From JAADHX01 sp964569385 (GTDB lineage Bacteria > Actinomycetota > Acidimicrobiia > Acidimicrobiales > Poriferisodalaceae), in contig CAZMUM010000002.1 of the NCBI GenBank assembly GCA_964569385.1, positions 62,001 through 126,000 of the forward strand: a stretch of 64,000 nucleotides of DNA, given 5' to 3'. A program made the translations under genes and the position numbers. The notes below the pieces were generated by a model. It was not told the origin of the DNA, searched no databases, and saw nothing but the letters and a program-made list of their open reading frames with translations. How positions within the stretch are numbered: position 1 is the stretch's first letter; the number at the start of each line of letters is the position of its first letter. Shown here in pieces: positions 62,593 through 64,000 of this stretch.

Positions 62593-63678
62593 TCAGTGTG
62601 GTTTTACTGCTCGAATGTTGATGTCGGGCCTGGCGTACAACGCCGACATCATCTGTGCATGGCTGGAACGAATGCCTCTAGTTCCACGAGGCAGGGCCCG
62701 CCGTAGCTCGATTTCGGCGTGGATGTTCCGATAGCGGGTGCGCAGCGATCTGAGTGTCCGACTAACGCCGCCTGATTTGAGCCACTCCCTGCGGGGCGGC
62801 AACAACGCGTCTTGCGTCATGGAAGCCCAGATGTTCTCCGGGCGGGCTGCGCTTACGCCAAGAAATAGATCCGTTACCTCCAGGCCGGCAGCCTTGAGGG
62901 CTTGCAGGTACTCGACCGTAGTGGGCCGCCGTTCGGTTATGCCGTGGCGCAGTTCGGGTTGAGCGACTGCCTGGAGTAGTTCGCCTTCGTCTTCGACAGC
63001 GCTGCGGGTGGGTTCGTTGGCGATGAGAACCATGCCTCCTGGTGCCAGAAGTCTGGCCATCTCGCGAGCCAACTGTCGCAAGAAGTTGGTGTGGTGCATC
63101 GCAGCTGAGATGAACACATAGTCGAACTGCTCTCCGGCCAGAGGCAGGTTCTCGCAGTCGCCAACGAACATGTCGAACTGAACGCCAGCGTGCCCCATCA
63201 TGGCCCAACCTCGGCCAATGCTGATTATGGGATGGGCGCTGACGTCCATCGCGATGGCCCTGGCCCCGCGCATAGCGAAGTGTTTCGCGGCCCATGGCCG
63301 ACCGGCTCCGACGTCGAGAACCAGCTTGTCCGTGAAGTCGAGTCCTTCGGTGATCAGGTCGAAGTTCTTACCTATCGAGGCCCAATGTGCATCGTCAATA
63401 TAGGGAATCTCGAACTCGACAGGCGTAGCGCCGGTGGGTATGAAGTGCAGTTGGCCCAGTTCGGCGTTGTATGACTCCCAACCATCGGACTCTCGCTGCT
63501 TGCTTCGCCAGCGGTGGTCATCGACAAACAGCTGCGGAATCCCGTCGAGAATCTCGTAGCGAGTATCGCACTCTCGGCATGTGAGGTGGCCGGTTGCGCC
63601 TGCCGGGCCAAAGACGGGGGTAGATCCACCGCACTCAAGGCGGCCTTCGGTATGGCAGCTTGGGCATTGAAGGCGCAT
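62593..63678 (-). CDS. SAM methyltransferase with N-terminal zinc ribbon
   Basis: 361 aa. C5/C8 and C34/C37 form a Trm112-like zinc ribbon; the Rossmann domain has LVLDVGAGRPW, the acidic AIAMDVS, and DYVFISAAMHHTN with LLAPGGMVLIANEPT. Probably a small-molecule or glycolipid methyltransferase. Convergent with EamA; 28-base gap. Its C-terminus is nearly repeated in the truncated gene at the window edge. Confidence 0.8.
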   Translation of the reverse strand: MRLQCPSCHTEGRLECGGSTPVFGPAGATGHLTCRECDTRYEILDGIPQLFVDDHRWRSKQRESDGWESYNAELGQLHFIPTGATPVEFEIPYIDDAHWASIGKNFDLITEGLDFTDKLVLDVGAGRPWAAKHFAMRGARAIAMDVSAHPIISIGRGWAMMGHAGVQFDMFVGDCENLPLAGEQFDYVFISAAMHHTNFLRQLAREMARLLAPGGMVLIANEPTRSAVEDEGELLQAVAQPELRHGITERRPTTVEYLQALKAAGLEVTDLFLGVSAARPENIWASMTQDALLPPRREWLKSGGVSRTLRSLRTRYRNIHAEIELRRALPRGTRGIRSSHAQMMSALYARPDINIRAVKPH

Positions 63679-63689
63679 CCAGCGACACT

Positions 63690-63782
63690 GTACTTCTCAG
63701 CCAATTCAACAACACACATCTCTCGGTTTGGTGGCGTCGATTGTGCTCACAAGTGCGTCGATTGTGGTGGCAGCAATCGCTT
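63690..63782 (+). pseudogene. Fragment of a duplicated EamA gene
   Basis: Bases here match the EamA gene around its SQFTNNTDLSVWW region and the following IVLTSAS part, with a 3-base deletion and many substitutions; only about 90 bases remain. Translation reads SQFNNTHLSVWW before the frame breaks. It lies directly upstream of the duplicated methyltransferase C-terminus, as the intact gene does. Confidence 0.75.
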
Positions 63783-63784
63783 CG

Positions 63785-64000
63785 TCAGTGTGGTTTGATA
63801 GCTCGAATGTTGATGTCGGGCCTGGCGTACAACGCCGACATCATCTGTGCATGGCTTGAGCGGATTCCACCCGTCTTGCGAGACAAGTTTCGACGAAGGT
63901 CGATCTCGGCGTGAACGTTGCGGTAGCGGCTACGCAGCGATCCGAGCGTCCGCCTGACTCCGCCGCGTTTCAGCACTTCCGATCGAGGCGGCAGTAGGGC
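63785..64000 (-). CDS. Duplicated zinc-ribbon methyltransferase, 3' part only (window edge)
   Basis: The last 71 residues of a second methyltransferase, matching the intact copy except at 13 positions; both end IKPH or VKPH. The frame is open to the edge. Tandem paralogue. Confidence 0.85.
   Translation of the reverse strand, partial: ALLPPRSEVLKRGGVRRTLGSLRSRYRNVHAEIDLRRNLSRKTGGIRSSHAQMMSALYARPDINIRAIKPH

Overview
The window is high-GC bacterial DNA that looks actinobacterial. The signs are many GTG/TTG starts, several F420/FMN luciferase-like (LLM) oxidoreductases, a SARP/AfsR-type regulator, a PaaX-family regulator, several short intergenic spacers and some probable leaderless starts. A class such as Acidimicrobiia would fit the gene mix, but that placement is inference. 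There is no rRNA gene, no intact tRNA gene, no phage and no insertion sequence. Both window edges cut genes, and one 100-base run of N interrupts a tandem repeat near 14.2 kb.

Layout. (1) 0-8.9 kb: a catabolic cluster most simply read as aerobic anthranilate (2-aminobenzoate) degradation through CoA thioesters. It holds an aminobenzoate-CoA ligase, a PaaX-type repressor, a fused FAD-monooxygenase/old-yellow-enzyme reductase (2-aminobenzoyl-CoA monooxygenase/reductase type), then a translationally coupled run of OYE-type reductase, SDR, enoyl-CoA hydratase and RidA-type imine/enamine deaminase. A DtxR-family regulator and a PIG-L deacetylase follow. (2) 9.8-14.1 kb: a secreted lectin/metzincin-like protein, a lipoprotein, a methyltransferase, a dimethylarginine hydrolase and an LLM oxidoreductase. 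(3) 14.1-28.3 kb: a 32-bp tandem repeat with the N gap, a DinB-like protein, a phytoene-dehydrogenase-like flavoprotein, then an uptake/catabolism island. This island has an amidohydrolase, a creatininase-family hydrolase, a NMT1/SsuA-like binding protein, two permeases and one ATPase on opposite strands, three dehydrogenase/LLM genes, a DhnA-type aldolase, a FGGY kinase and a 2-hydroxyacid dehydrogenase.

(4) 28.4-35.2 kb: small membrane proteins, a long acidic disordered protein, and a divergent SARP-NTPase regulator whose promoter carries 11-bp-spaced direct repeats of the SARP-operator type, followed by an unrecognised 341-aa protein. (5) 35.2-42.7 kb: a mosaic with three toxin-antitoxin modules (HigBA, VapBC, MazEF-like), a tRNA 3'-end remnant and a second related site 2.8 kb away, a MOSC protein, a glycosyltransferase and a zinc-ribbon/SDR fusion. 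(6) 42.7-46.8 kb: a DUF305 protein, a two-component system, a SHOCT protein and a 1-Cys peroxiredoxin. (7) 47.1-55.0 kb: a self-contained sugar operon with a ROK repressor and its palindromic operator, MalFG-type permeases, a binding protein, and cytoplasmic GH15 and GH31 glucosidases. (8) 55.2-64.0 kb: an SDR, an orphan CoxL-type molybdenum hydroxylase subunit, LLM enzymes, two flavodoxin-fold proteins, an EamA transporter, and a methyltransferase that has been tandemly duplicated together with a now-broken fragment of the transporter gene.

Function was assigned from motifs and family recall only; no searches were run. Substrate assignments are inference unless stated.
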